A stretch of 64,000 nt of DNA, taken from contig NZ_CP035806.1 in assembly GCF_004208635.1 (NCBI RefSeq), forward strand, positions 744,001 through 808,000, in the 5' to 3' direction. The position numbers and the translations under genes are program-made. This DNA is from Leucobacter triazinivorans. GTDB taxonomy: Bacteria; Actinomycetota; Actinomycetes; Actinomycetales; Microbacteriaceae. The notes below the pieces were generated by a model, which worked only from the letters and a program-made list of their open reading frames with translations, was not told the DNA's origin and ran no database searches. Shown here piece by piece: positions 1 to 7,909 of the stretch. Within the stretch, counting starts at the first letter, position 1. Each line of letters opens with the position of its first letter.

Positions 1-1
1 G

Positions 2-607
2 ATCTTCGAGTCGCTCGGATTCCAGGCGGCCGCAGCGGTGTTCAACGTGGTGCTCGTCACCGCGGCCCTCTCGGCGATGAACGCAGACATCTTCGGCGCG
101 GGCCGCATGATCCACGGGCTCGCCGAGCAGGGTCAGGCGCCCCAGGCGTTCACGAAGACGACGCGCAACGGCGTGCCCGTCATGACGGTGGCCACGATGA
201 TCGTCGCGCTGCTCATCGGCGTCGTGCTCAACTACTTCTACCCCGACCAGGTGCTCTTCCTGCTCGGGGCGCTCGCCACCTTCGCAACGGTGCTCGTGTG
301 GCTCGTGATCCTCGTGTCCCACATCCGGATGAAGGCGGAGATCGCTCGCGAGCACCGGCTCCCGAGCGAGTTCCCGGTGCCCCTGTGGCCGCTCGCGTCG
401 TACCTGACCGTGGGCTTCATCGTCTTCGTGATCGTCATGGTCGGCATCGTGCCGGAGTCGCGACCCGCGCTCTGGGTCGGTCTCGTCTGGATCGGACTCC
501 TGACCCTCTGCTACTTCGCGTTCGTGCGCGGTGCGGGGCGCAGACCGCACCAGCTGGTCGATCACACCGAGCCGATCCCCGTCATCCCCGTCGACCGCGA
601 GGAGTGA
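2..607 (+). CDS. Amino-acid permease (APC superfamily, AAT-like), C-terminal part
   Basis: The gene enters from upstream of the window; about 201 codons of its 3' part are visible. Roughly five hydrophobic helices can be seen (for example VMTVATMIVALLIGVVLNYF and LFLLGALATFATVLVWLVIL), followed by a hydrophilic tail ending VDREE. The segment GLAEQGQAPQAF followed by TTRNGVPV is typical of the loop after TM8 in AAT-family amino-acid:proton symporters (ProY/HisP/AroP type), so it probably imports an amino acid across the cytoplasmic membrane. The substrate cannot be read from this fragment. About 100 bp separate it from the ureohydrolase gene downstream on the same strand, so the two may be coexpressed. 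Confidence 0.85.
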   Translation: MFESLGFQAAAAVFNVVLVTAALSAMNADIFGAGRMIHGLAEQGQAPQAFTKTTRNGVPVMTVATMIVALLIGVVLNYFYPDQVLFLLGALATFATVLVWLVILVSHIRMKAEIAREHRLPSEFPVPLWPLASYLTVGFIVFVIVMVGIVPESRPALWVGLVWIGLLTLCYFAFVRGAGRRPHQLVDHTEPIPVIPVDREE

Positions 608-705
608 TCCGGGCTGCCGAGGGCCTGGCGGTCGCGTCCGGAATCCCGCACACGACCGCCAGGAAGCCTGGCAGAGCACGTCGAACTCTTGCTAACGTCG
701 CTCAC

Positions 706-1668
706 ATGAGCGCTGCAGCCGAAACCCCGTCCCTGTCGCACGACCCCTCCTGGCCGCGCACCGGCGACTGGCCGGCTCCCGAGATCGCGGGTGACCGCGT
801 CGAGCTGACGATCGTGGGCGTGCCGACGTCGCGCACTTCCCTCTCCCCCACGAATGCGCACGAGACTCCAGCGGCGATCCGACACGCACTGCGGCGCTAC
901 TCCTCACACCTCGTCGCTCCCGGCCACCCCGGCGGCCGCGGCCCGGAGGCCGAGCTGGTGCTCGACGAGGAGCTGCGGATCGCCGACGCCGGAGATCTCT
1001 CCGATCCGGATTCGGACGCCGGCGAGGCCGCCGCCGCCCAGCGGATCGCTGAGCTCTCGGCTCGCTCCGACCTCGTCGTCGCACTCGGCGGCGACAACGC
1101 GCTGACGGTTCCGGCCGCGCTCGGCGTGGCCGGCGGCTCGCTCGAGACCGCCGGCCTCATCACCATCGATGCCCACCACGACCTGCGCGAGGGACGCAGC
1201 AACGGTTCGCCCGTGCGACGCCTCGTCGAAGCCGGCCTCAATCCGCACCGCATCGTGCAGATCGGCATCGCTGACTTCGCCAATTCGCAGGCGTACCGTC
1301 GGCGTGCGCGCGAGCTCGGCATCACGGTCATCCACCGCGATGAGCTGCACGACCGGCCGTTGCGCGAGGTAGCCCAGGAGGCGCTGCACGTCGCCGGTGC
1401 GGGTGGCGGGCCGATCCACGTCGACCTCGACGTGGACGTCTGCGACCGATCGGTGGCCCCCGGCTGCCCGGCCTCGATCCCCGGAGGGCTCGAAGCGCAT
1501 GAGCTTCGCCGCCTCACCCGCCTGCTCGCCGCAGACGCACGAGTGAGCGGCATCGATATCGCGGAGGTCGACGCGACCGCCGACGCCGCCGACGGCCGCA
1601 CGGTGCGCCTCGCGGCGCTTCTGGTGCTCGAGGCCGCCGCGGGCCTCGCGCAGCGCCTCGGCCGCTGA
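706..1668 (+). CDS. Ureohydrolase (arginase/agmatinase/formimidoylglutamase family)
   Basis: A 320-residue protein of the metal-dependent ureohydrolase family, which hydrolyses guanidino or formimino groups. Visible motifs are GGDN (128-131), DAHHDLREG (D155, H157, D159) and DLDVDV (D240, D242), the Mn-binding positions of the family, followed by a variant of the DPxxAPG loop (DRSVAPG). The first metal ligand, usually His in GGDH/GGGH, is Asn here. DAHHDLR resembles HutG-type formimidoylglutamases more than agmatinases (DAHxDT), but the substrate is inferred only. ATG at 706 is chosen because the upstream in-frame extension is Arg/Pro-rich read-through of the permease 3' end. No urocanate or histidine genes are nearby to settle the pathway. 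Confidence 0.75.
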   Translation: MSAAAETPSLSHDPSWPRTGDWPAPEIAGDRVELTIVGVPTSRTSLSPTNAHETPAAIRHALRRYSSHLVAPGHPGGRGPEAELVLDEELRIADAGDLSDPDSDAGEAAAAQRIAELSARSDLVVALGGDNALTVPAALGVAGGSLETAGLITIDAHHDLREGRSNGSPVRRLVEAGLNPHRIVQIGIADFANSQAYRRRARELGITVIHRDELHDRPLREVAQEALHVAGAGGGPIHVDLDVDVCDRSVAPGCPASIPGGLEAHELRRLTRLLAADARVSGIDIAEVDATADAADGRTVRLAALLVLEAAAGLAQRLGR

Positions 1669-1712
1669 GCGGGGTCGTTCGCAGCACCGCGGCTTCGACT
1701 CGCTCCGCTCCC

Positions 1713-2423
1713 TCAACCGGCGGGCGCGCTCTCGCCCACGAGCCCCCACTCCACCGGCGCGGCGCCCTGCTCCCGCAGCGCCGCGTTCGCGCGGCTGAAC
1801 GGTCTCGTCCCGAAGAACCCGCGCGAGGCCGACAGCGGCGAGGGGTGGGGACTCTCGATGCGCGGCGTCGCACCCAGAAGCGGTCCGAGCGAACGGGCGT
1901 CAGCACCCCAGAGGATCGCGACGAGCGGCCCGCCCCGGGCCACGAGCGCACGGATCGCGTGCTCGGTGACCGCTTCCCACCCCTTCCCCCGGTGCGATGC
2001 CGGCACCCCCGCGCGCACGGTCAGCACCCTGTTGAGCAGCATCACGCCGTGATCCGCCCACGCGGTCAGATCTCCGTGGGGCGCCGGAGAAACGCCGAGA
2101 TCATCCTGCAGCTCGCGATAGATGTTCCGCAGGCTGCGCGGGATCGGCCGCACCTCTGGCGCGGTGGCGAAGGAGAGCCCGATCGGATGCCCGGGTGTCG
2201 GGTAGGGATCCTGACCGACGATCAGCACGCGCACCCGGGCCAGCGGACGCTGGAACGCGGCGAGGATCCGATCCTCATCCGGCAGTACCCGATGCCCGTC
2301 TGCGCGCTCCGCGTCCAAGAAGCGCCCCAGCTCGGCCAGACGGTCTCCCACGGGTTCGAGCGCGTCGGCCCAGTCCTCGGCGATGCGGCCGTCTGAGGCC
2401 AGCTCCTGCAGATTCAATCCCAT
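1713..2423 (-). CDS. ung: Uracil-DNA glycosylase, family 1
   Basis: A 236-residue protein that removes uracil from DNA in base-excision repair. It carries the family-1 motifs in order: GQDPYP (water-activating Asp loop), [12 protein letters not shown] (uracil-binding Asn region), and [13 protein letters not shown] (the catalytic His and minor-groove Leu loop). Length fits the family. It is convergent with the ureohydrolase gene (44 bp between stops) and divergent from metY, sharing the 185-bp interval 2424-2608. ATG 2423 gives the expected short N-terminus before the conserved core. Confidence 0.96.
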   Translation of the reverse strand: MGLNLQELASDGRIAEDWADALEPVGDRLAELGRFLDAERADGHRVLPDEDRILAAFQRPLARVRVLIVGQDPYPTPGHPIGLSFATAPEVRPIPRSLRNIYRELQDDLGVSPAPHGDLTAWADHGVMLLNRVLTVRAGVPASHRGKGWEAVTEHAIRALVARGGPLVAILWGADARSLGPLLGATPRIESPHPSPLSASRGFFGTRPFSRANAALREQGAAPVEWGLVGESAPAG

Positions 2424-2521
2424 GCCCGCTCCGCCCGTGCGCCGGATTCGATCCTAGCGCGGAGCCGCACCTTCTGCCCTCGCCCGGCCCGGCCCAGGTT
2501 ACGCGGCGTGTCCCGTCGTCG

Positions 2522-2550
2522 TTGTCGTGGGCGCGCACGCTCCGTAGGCT
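2522..2550 (+). promoter_or_regulatory. Predicted sigma70-type promoter of metY
   Basis: TTGTCG (2522-2527) and TAGGCT (2545-2550) are separated by exactly 17 bp and lie 59 bp before the metY start. TAGGCT is a common actinobacterial -10 form. It is a prediction from spacing and hexamers only. No SAM riboswitch structure is recognisable in the leader. Confidence 0.5.
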
Positions 2551-2608
2551 GGTGGCGAGCGCAGCACCGCGCGCCCCCTTTCTCCACCACTCTCAGCGAG
2601 GAGCACCC

Positions 2609-3934
2609 ATGACCGACCAGACCGCCTGGGGTTTCGAGACCAAGCAGATCCACGCGGGCCAGCAGCCCGACCCCTCGACCGGCGCGCGAGCGCTGCCGAT
2701 CCATCAGACCACGGCGTTCGTCTTCGACAGCACCGAGCAGGCGGCCAATCGCTTCGCACTCGCCGAGCTCGGCCCCATCTACACCCGCATCACCAACCCG
2801 ACGCAAGACGTCGCCGAGCAGCGCATCGCGGCGCTCGAGGGCGGCACCGCCGCACTGCTGCTCGCCAGCGGACAGGCGGCGTCGACGTTCGCGGTGCTCA
2901 ACATCGCGAACTCGGGCGACCACATCGTCTCGTCCAGCTCCATCTACGGCGGCACCTACAACCTCTTCAAGTACTCGCTCGCGAAGCTCGGCATCGAGGT
3001 CACCTTCGTCGAGGATCAGGACGATCCGGCCTCGTGGCAGCGCGCGGTGCGACCCAACACCAAGCTCTTCTTCGCCGAGTCGATCGCCAATCCCCGCTCG
3101 AACGTGCTCGACATCCGCGCGATCGCCGACGTCGCGCACGAGAACGGGCTGCCCTTCATCGTCGACAACACGGTCGCGAGCCCCTACCTCGTACGCCCGC
3201 TCGAGCACGGCGCCGACATCGTGCTGCACTCCGCCACCAAGTTCCTCGGCGGTCACGGCACCACCCTCGGCGGCGTCATCGTCGACGGGGGCACCTTCGA
3301 GTGGTCGAAGCACGTCGATCGGTTCCCGGGGCTCACCGAGCCGGATCCCTCGTACAACGGGGTCAGCTACACCGGCGCCGTGGGAGACGCGATCGCCTAC
3401 ATCATCAAGGCGCGTGTGCAGCTGCTGCGCGACCTGGGATCGGCGATCGCTCCGAACAGCGCCTGGCTGCTGCTGCAGGGCATCGAGACGCTGTCGCTGC
3501 GCATGGAGCGCCATGTGCAGAACGCGCAGGACGTGGCCGAATGGCTCGACGATCACGATGACGTCGCGACGGTCTACTACTCGGGACTGCCGACGTCGCC
3601 CTGGTACGCCGCTGCGAACGCGTATGCGCCGAAGGGCGTGGGCGCGGTGCTCTCCTTCGAGCTGAAGGGCGGAGTCGAAGCGGGCAAGGCGTTCGTCAAC
3701 GCGGTCGAGCTGTTCAGCCACGTCGCGAACATCGGCGACGTGCGCTCGCTCATCATCCACCCCGCGTCGACGACCCACTCGCAGCTCACCCCCGAGCAGC
3801 AGCTCACCGCCGGCGTCACTCCCGGCCTGGTGCGGCTCTCGGTGGGTCTCGAGCACATCGACGACATCAGGAACGACCTCGAGCAGGGCTTCGCCGCGGC
3901 GCGCGCGGTCGTCGCCGCCGCCGCGAACTCGTAG
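2609..3934 (+). CDS. metY: O-acetylhomoserine sulfhydrylase (aminocarboxypropyltransferase)
   Basis: A 441-residue PLP enzyme of the Cys/Met metabolism family. It makes homocysteine from O-acetylhomoserine and sulfide in direct-sulfurylation methionine synthesis. The start MTDQTAWGFETKQIHAGQ is the usual MetY N-terminus; the PLP-lysine motif is SATKFLGGHG and the C-terminal Arg region is NIGDVRSLIIHPASTTHSQL. ATG 2609 follows GCGAGGAG with good spacing. The next gene on the same strand, metX, makes its substrate, so the two form a methionine module. A strong hairpin (3953-4005) lies between them and could limit read-through. Confidence 0.95.
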   Translation: MTDQTAWGFETKQIHAGQQPDPSTGARALPIHQTTAFVFDSTEQAANRFALAELGPIYTRITNPTQDVAEQRIAALEGGTAALLLASGQAASTFAVLNIANSGDHIVSSSSIYGGTYNLFKYSLAKLGIEVTFVEDQDDPASWQRAVRPNTKLFFAESIANPRSNVLDIRAIADVAHENGLPFIVDNTVASPYLVRPLEHGADIVLHSATKFLGGHGTTLGGVIVDGGTFEWSKHVDRFPGLTEPDPSYNGVSYTGAVGDAIAYIIKARVQLLRDLGSAIAPNSAWLLLQGIETLSLRMERHVQNAQDVAEWLDDHDDVATVYYSGLPTSPWYAAANAYAPKGVGAVLSFELKGGVEAGKAFVNAVELFSHVANIGDVRSLIIHPASTTHSQLTPEQQLTAGVTPGLVRLSVGLEHIDDIRNDLEQGFAAARAVVAAAANS

Positions 3935-3952
3935 GGGGCGGGCAGCAGAAGC

Positions 3953-4005
3953 CGGAGTCCCGAAGTGCTGCTTCTCCCGGGGTGAAGCGGCAGTTCGGGA
4001 CTCCG
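3953..4005 (+). terminator. Strong hairpin between metY and metX
   Basis: Perfect 12-bp outer arms CGGAGTCCCGAA (3953-3964) and TTCGGGACTCCG (3994-4005) enclose a second stem (GCTTC/GAAGC with flanking GC pairs). There is no U-tract. It probably ends or attenuates metY transcription; a regulatory role for metX is possible but not shown. Confidence 0.55.
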
Positions 4006-4079
4006 ATCTCTGCACGATCGGGATCGGCCGCACGTAACATTCGCCCGGGCTGCGCCGCACCCGGGCAGAATGGGGAACT

Positions 4080-5285
4080 ATGGATTGGCAGACCCCCGAG
4101 GACTCGTTCCCCACCGACTTCATCACGGATGCGCAGTTGCGCGCGCTCATGGGGCGTCCGCCGATCTCAGGCGGCTGGCGCGACGGTGACCCTGTGGGCG
4201 AGCGCCTGTTCGTGCCGATCGGATCGATCACCACCGAGGCCGGCATCGAGGTCCCGGATGTCCGCATCGCGTACGAGACCTTCGGCGAGTTGAACGAGCG
4301 CCGCGACAACGCGATCCTCGTCTTCCACGCGCTCACCGGCGACAGCCACCTCGTCGGCTCGGCCGGGCCCGGCCACCCCACGGATGGCTGGTGGACCGAG
4401 ATCGTGGGCCCGGGCAGGGCGCTCGACACCGACCGGTACTGCATCATCGCGCCGAACGTGCTGGGCGGGTGCCAGGGTTCGACGGGCCCTGGATCCCTCG
4501 ACCCCCTGGGCAGGGAGTGGGGCGGCCGCTTCCCCTACCTCACGATCCGGGATCAGGTGGCCGCCACCGCACGCTTCGCCGACGAGATCGGGATCGCCCG
4601 CTTCGCGGCCGTGATCGGCGGCTCGATGGGTGGCATGCATGCGCTTGAGTGGAGCCTCACCCAGCGGCATCGCACGGCGCGGCTGGCAGTCATCGCGGCA
4701 CCGCCCGTCACCACGGCCGACCAGATCGGTCTCAATCTGGTGCAGCTGGAGGCGATCAGGTCCGACCCCTCGTACCGCGGCGGCAACTACTACGACGCCC
4801 CCGATGGCATCGGCCCGCACCACGGACTCGCGACCGCGCGACGACTCGCGCTCCTCAACTACCGCAGCCATACCGAGCTCGACGACCGTTTCGGCCGCTC
4901 CTGGCAGTCGGCGGTCAGTCCCCTCGGCGGCGGCGGACGCTTCGCCGTGGAGTCGTACCTCGATTTCCACGGCAACAAGTTCACACGCCGCTTCGACGCC
5001 AACAGCTACATCACACTGGTGCAGGCCATGAACTCGCACGACGTGGGGCGCGGCCGGGGCGGGGTGCGCGCCGCGCTCTCGACACTCGACCTGCCGACGC
5101 TGGTACTCGGGATCCCGAGCGATCGTCTCTTCACCCTCGACGGGCAGGACGAGATCGCCCGCCACACGCCCGGGAGTCTCGACGGGGATCGCGCGACGCG
5201 CATCGACTCCCCGTTCGGCCACGACGCATTCCTCATCGAGTTCGAGAAGGTCGGTGCGCAGCTGACGCGGCTGTTGACGGCATAG
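4080..5285 (+). CDS. metX: Homoserine O-acetyltransferase
   Basis: A 401-residue alpha/beta hydrolase that acetylates homoserine with acetyl-CoA, giving the MetY substrate. It shows the nucleophile elbow GGSMGGMHALEW and the C-terminal catalytic His region SPFGHDAFLIE, plus GPSSL-like and oxyanion segments typical of MetX (HALTGDSHL, GPGSLDPLG). Length matches the family. ATG 4080 is preceded by GGGGA. A GC-rich hairpin (GCCCGGG 4043-4049 with CCCGGGC 4060-4066) sits just before the ribosome site and could tune expression. It is convergent with the kinase-like gene, 26 bp away. Confidence 0.95.
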   Translation: MDWQTPEDSFPTDFITDAQLRALMGRPPISGGWRDGDPVGERLFVPIGSITTEAGIEVPDVRIAYETFGELNERRDNAILVFHALTGDSHLVGSAGPGHPTDGWWTEIVGPGRALDTDRYCIIAPNVLGGCQGSTGPGSLDPLGREWGGRFPYLTIRDQVAATARFADEIGIARFAAVIGGSMGGMHALEWSLTQRHRTARLAVIAAPPVTTADQIGLNLVQLEAIRSDPSYRGGNYYDAPDGIGPHHGLATARRLALLNYRSHTELDDRFGRSWQSAVSPLGGGGRFAVESYLDFHGNKFTRRFDANSYITLVQAMNSHDVGRGRGGVRAALSTLDLPTLVLGIPSDRLFTLDGQDEIARHTPGSLDGDRATRIDSPFGHDAFLIEFEKVGAQLTRLLTA

Positions 5286-5311
5286 ACGCGCGCCGCCCGC
5301 AACGCGAAGGG

Positions 5312-6562
5312 CTACCCGGTCAGCGATCCGCCTCCCGCGACAGGCTCACGGCGCTCGTCGGGGCGTGTCTCGCCGCGCAAGGGCAGCTTCACCGTGACAC
5401 GGTACTCGCCATCGGCGCAGACGGCCGTGCAGCTGCCCCCCAGACTTTCGGCACGTTTCACCAGCTGCCGAGGCGCGCTCGCCCGCCTGCTCTCGACGGG
5501 TGTGCGCGACTCGATCACCAACCAGCGCCGCCCATCCTCGACGACGCTCCCGATCCCGAGTGCGCTGGTCACTGGCGCGGAGCCGTGTTGCGCGAGGTTC
5601 GCCAGCAGCTCGCCCAGCATGAACTGCGCTTGCTCAGCCTCTCGAGCAGGGATCTGCTTCGGGAGCTCCCCCACATGCATCGACAGCTCGATTCCAGCGG
5701 CGCCGGCGACCGACCGCATCTCGTTGAGTCGGCGAAGCAGTTCCGTGGAATCCTGCGCTGCGAACGCATCCGGCGACCGCGGATCGCGAAGTCGCTCGAG
5801 CAAGCCCCCGAGCTGGGCCTGTGCACGTCCGGTCTCCAGGGCGAGCTCGCCCAGCATTCGCGCGGTGGTATCCCGATCCCGTTCGACCGCGAGTCGCCGC
5901 ACGATCGCGTCCTGCGCGGTCAAGCAGTGCGCGATCGAGTCCTGCACGTCGGCGGCGACGCCGAGGCGCAGCTGGAGTACCTCTCGTTCGCTCTGCGCAG
6001 CCGACTCCCTGCGCAGATCGGTCTCCCGCCGAATACGCGCCTCCAGCAAGAACGCCGTCACTGCGAGCAGCGCATTCTGAGCCCAGGAGGCCTGCGCCTG
6101 CGCGAGGACATGGACGTGCGTCGGGTCGGCGCTCACCAGCACCCAGTATTCGCCCGCGATGAGGGCGAGGAAGAGGAGCCACCAGCGCCACTGCCCCAGG
6201 CTCAGCAGTACCGCGGCGCCGATGGCGACCGGAGTGTCGAACGGATTCGGCAGCTGCGGGTAGAGAGCGAGGAACACCAGGAACAGCCAGAGCGACACGA
6301 CCGCAGCGGAGCGGGGGACGAACGCGGCTGCAACGATCAGCACGCAGCTCAGATAGTGCAGCAGCAGGTAGACGAATTCCGAGTTGTCCGGTGAGGATGC
6401 TCCGAATCCGGTGACCGCGGCGTGCAGCACGAGCACTCGGATCGGCAAATCGACGAAGCGCGAACCGAGCATCCAGTGCACGACACGAGCGGCTTGCGGC
6501 GACCCCACCTCGAGCCACGCCGGCAAAGGCCAGGTTCGCTGTGCGGCGAGCCGAGTACTCAC
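5312..6562 (-). CDS. Sensor-kinase-like membrane protein lacking the phospho-acceptor His
   Basis: With a GTG start at 6562 the protein is 416 residues. About five or six hydrophobic helices occupy residues 35-172, then a coiled segment, then a HisKA_3-like dimerisation helix and a degenerate HATPase domain. The phospho-acceptor motif of this family (typically IHDxxAHxL) reads VQDSIAHCL here, so His is replaced by Gln207. The ATPase N-box is partly kept (ELLANLAQH) and the C-terminal box ends LGGSCTA...YRVTVKLP. No response regulator is adjacent. It may therefore be a pseudokinase sensor or accessory subunit. It is divergent from the lipoprotein/ABC cassette at 6854, which suggests a linked role. 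A longer ATG start at 6769 is possible, but that extension looks non-native (Arg/Cys-rich). Confidence 0.6.
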   Translation of the reverse strand: MSTRLAAQRTWPLPAWLEVGSPQAARVVHWMLGSRFVDLPIRVLVLHAAVTGFGASSPDNSEFVYLLLHYLSCVLIVAAAFVPRSAAVVSLWLFLVFLALYPQLPNPFDTPVAIGAAVLLSLGQWRWWLLFLALIAGEYWVLVSADPTHVHVLAQAQASWAQNALLAVTAFLLEARIRRETDLRRESAAQSEREVLQLRLGVAADVQDSIAHCLTAQDAIVRRLAVERDRDTTARMLGELALETGRAQAQLGGLLERLRDPRSPDAFAAQDSTELLRRLNEMRSVAGAAGIELSMHVGELPKQIPAREAEQAQFMLGELLANLAQHGSAPVTSALGIGSVVEDGRRWLVIESRTPVESRRASAPRQLVKRAESLGGSCTAVCADGEYRVTVKLPLRGETRPDERREPVAGGGSLTG

Positions 6563-6772
6563 ACCAGAATCACCTGTCCTATCAACAGTGAATTCATACT
6601 CTTCGCCAGGAGCCAGCACGGTGCAGGCATAGTGCCAAACCGTTGCGAGACGATACCGATCCGCGAACTTCGCGCCGCGGCGCGCGGGCAACCCCAGATG
6701 CGACCACCGCCACGGCCGCGCACACAGCGTCCGCCGGGACAATACACACATGAGCACAATTGTGGCCAATAC

Positions 6773-6785
6773 TTGGCATAGCCAA
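6773..6785. promoter_or_regulatory. Inverted repeat in divergent promoter region
   Basis: TTGGC-ATA-GCCAA is a perfect 5-3-5 inverted repeat in an AT-rich stretch between the kinase-like gene and the lipoprotein gene. It may be an operator for the cassette. The regulator is unknown. Confidence 0.35.
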
Positions 6786-6853
6786 CATATGGTAATTTAA
6801 CGATTCATGCGGCGCAGACCCCTCGCCGATGCACATGAATCGAGGTTTTCGCA

Positions 6854-7906
6854 ATGCAGCATTCCGCTTCGCAGCGCGCTTCGCAGCGCACGGCCGCCCT
6901 GTTCGGTGCGCTCACCGGCGCACTCCTCATCCTGACCGGTTGCTCCGTCGTCGACGGGCCCGGCGACGAAGCCTCCGAAGCGGGGCCGCTCGACGCGTAC
7001 ATGTCCGCGCTCTGGGACGGCGAGGAGTACACCCAGGAGCAGCTCGACGCCGAGACGAAGCAGACCGAGGAGCTCATCGCGGAGTGCATGAGCGGGGAGG
7101 GTTTCGAGTACGTTCCCAACGTGCAGAACGGCGGCACGATCATCAGCTCCGAGGAGGGCGACGAGATCGACTGGACCTCCGAGGAGTTCATCGAGCAGCA
7201 CGGCTACGGCATCGTGGACTGGCCGGGCCGGGACGACGCGCAGCACGAGGACCCCGAGGAGTACGTCGACCCCAATCAGGACTACGTCGAGTCGCTCAGC
7301 GAATCGGAGCAGACGGCCTACGTCGAGGCGCTGCACGGGCCGCAGCCCACTGAGGAGGAGCTGGCGGCGATGGAGGACGGCGAGGCGGTGTTCGAGTACG
7401 ACTGGACGACGAGCGGCTGCACCGGCGCGGCGCAGCACCAGGTGCAGTCCGAGAGCGGCGGGGGCATGGCCGCATACGAAGATCCCGAGTTCACGGAGCT
7501 CTTCGAATCCATGAATCTGATCTACGATGCGCTCTGGAGCGGGGACGGCTCGAACGACGACATTCTCGCACTCGACCGCGACTGGGCCGATTGCGTGGCC
7601 GACGCGGGTCACGACGGATTCGCATCTCCCATGGCGGCACAGGAGGCGCTCACGGAGGAGTACAACGAGCTGCACATGCCCGACGACGAATCGGGCGAGT
7701 GGCAGGAGCCGAGCCCGGCCGACGTGAAGAAGTTCCAGGACCGCGAGATCGAGCTCGCACTGGCGGATCTCGAGTGCAAAACGCAGCTCGAGTACGACGA
7801 TCGCATGTGGAAGATCCAGGTCGAACTGGAGCAGGAGTTCGTCGACGCGCACCGGGCCGAGCTCGAAGCGCTGGTGGCGAAGCACGGCGTCGAGAAGAAG
7901 CTGTAG
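6854..7906 (+). CDS. Acidic lipoprotein heading ABC cassette 1
   Basis: A 350-residue protein with a lipoprotein signal (hydrophobic segment, lipobox LTGC, Cys30). The mature part is very acidic and contains Cys residues in short motifs such as AECMSGEGFEY, DWADCVADAG and LECKTQLEY. I do not recognise a named family. The lipoprotein in the second cassette (42490-43116) has comparable motifs (TECLSAYG, AACLVRKG), so the two are probably distant paralogues. The following genes, an HlyD-like adaptor, ATPase and permease, start 4 bp downstream and overlap one another. It may be an extracytoplasmic partner or substrate-binding/immunity component of that transporter (inference). GAGG lies 8-9 bp before ATG 6854. 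Confidence 0.7.
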   Translation: MQHSASQRASQRTAALFGALTGALLILTGCSVVDGPGDEASEAGPLDAYMSALWDGEEYTQEQLDAETKQTEELIAECMSGEGFEYVPNVQNGGTIISSEEGDEIDWTSEEFIEQHGYGIVDWPGRDDAQHEDPEEYVDPNQDYVESLSESEQTAYVEALHGPQPTEEELAAMEDGEAVFEYDWTTSGCTGAAQHQVQSESGGGMAAYEDPEFTELFESMNLIYDALWSGDGSNDDILALDRDWADCVADAGHDGFASPMAAQEALTEEYNELHMPDDESGEWQEPSPADVKKFQDREIELALADLECKTQLEYDDRMWKIQVELEQEFVDAHRAELEALVAKHGVEKKL

Positions 7907-7909
7907 CCG

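Noticed and set aside
2424..2608. SAM riboswitch upstream of metY
   Set aside because: The leader is short and shows no SAM-I/II/IV core; a plain promoter explains it.
6559..6769. N-terminal extension of the kinase-like protein from ATG 6769
   Set aside because: The added 69 residues are Arg/Cys-rich with no helix pattern and cover what looks like the promoter region.
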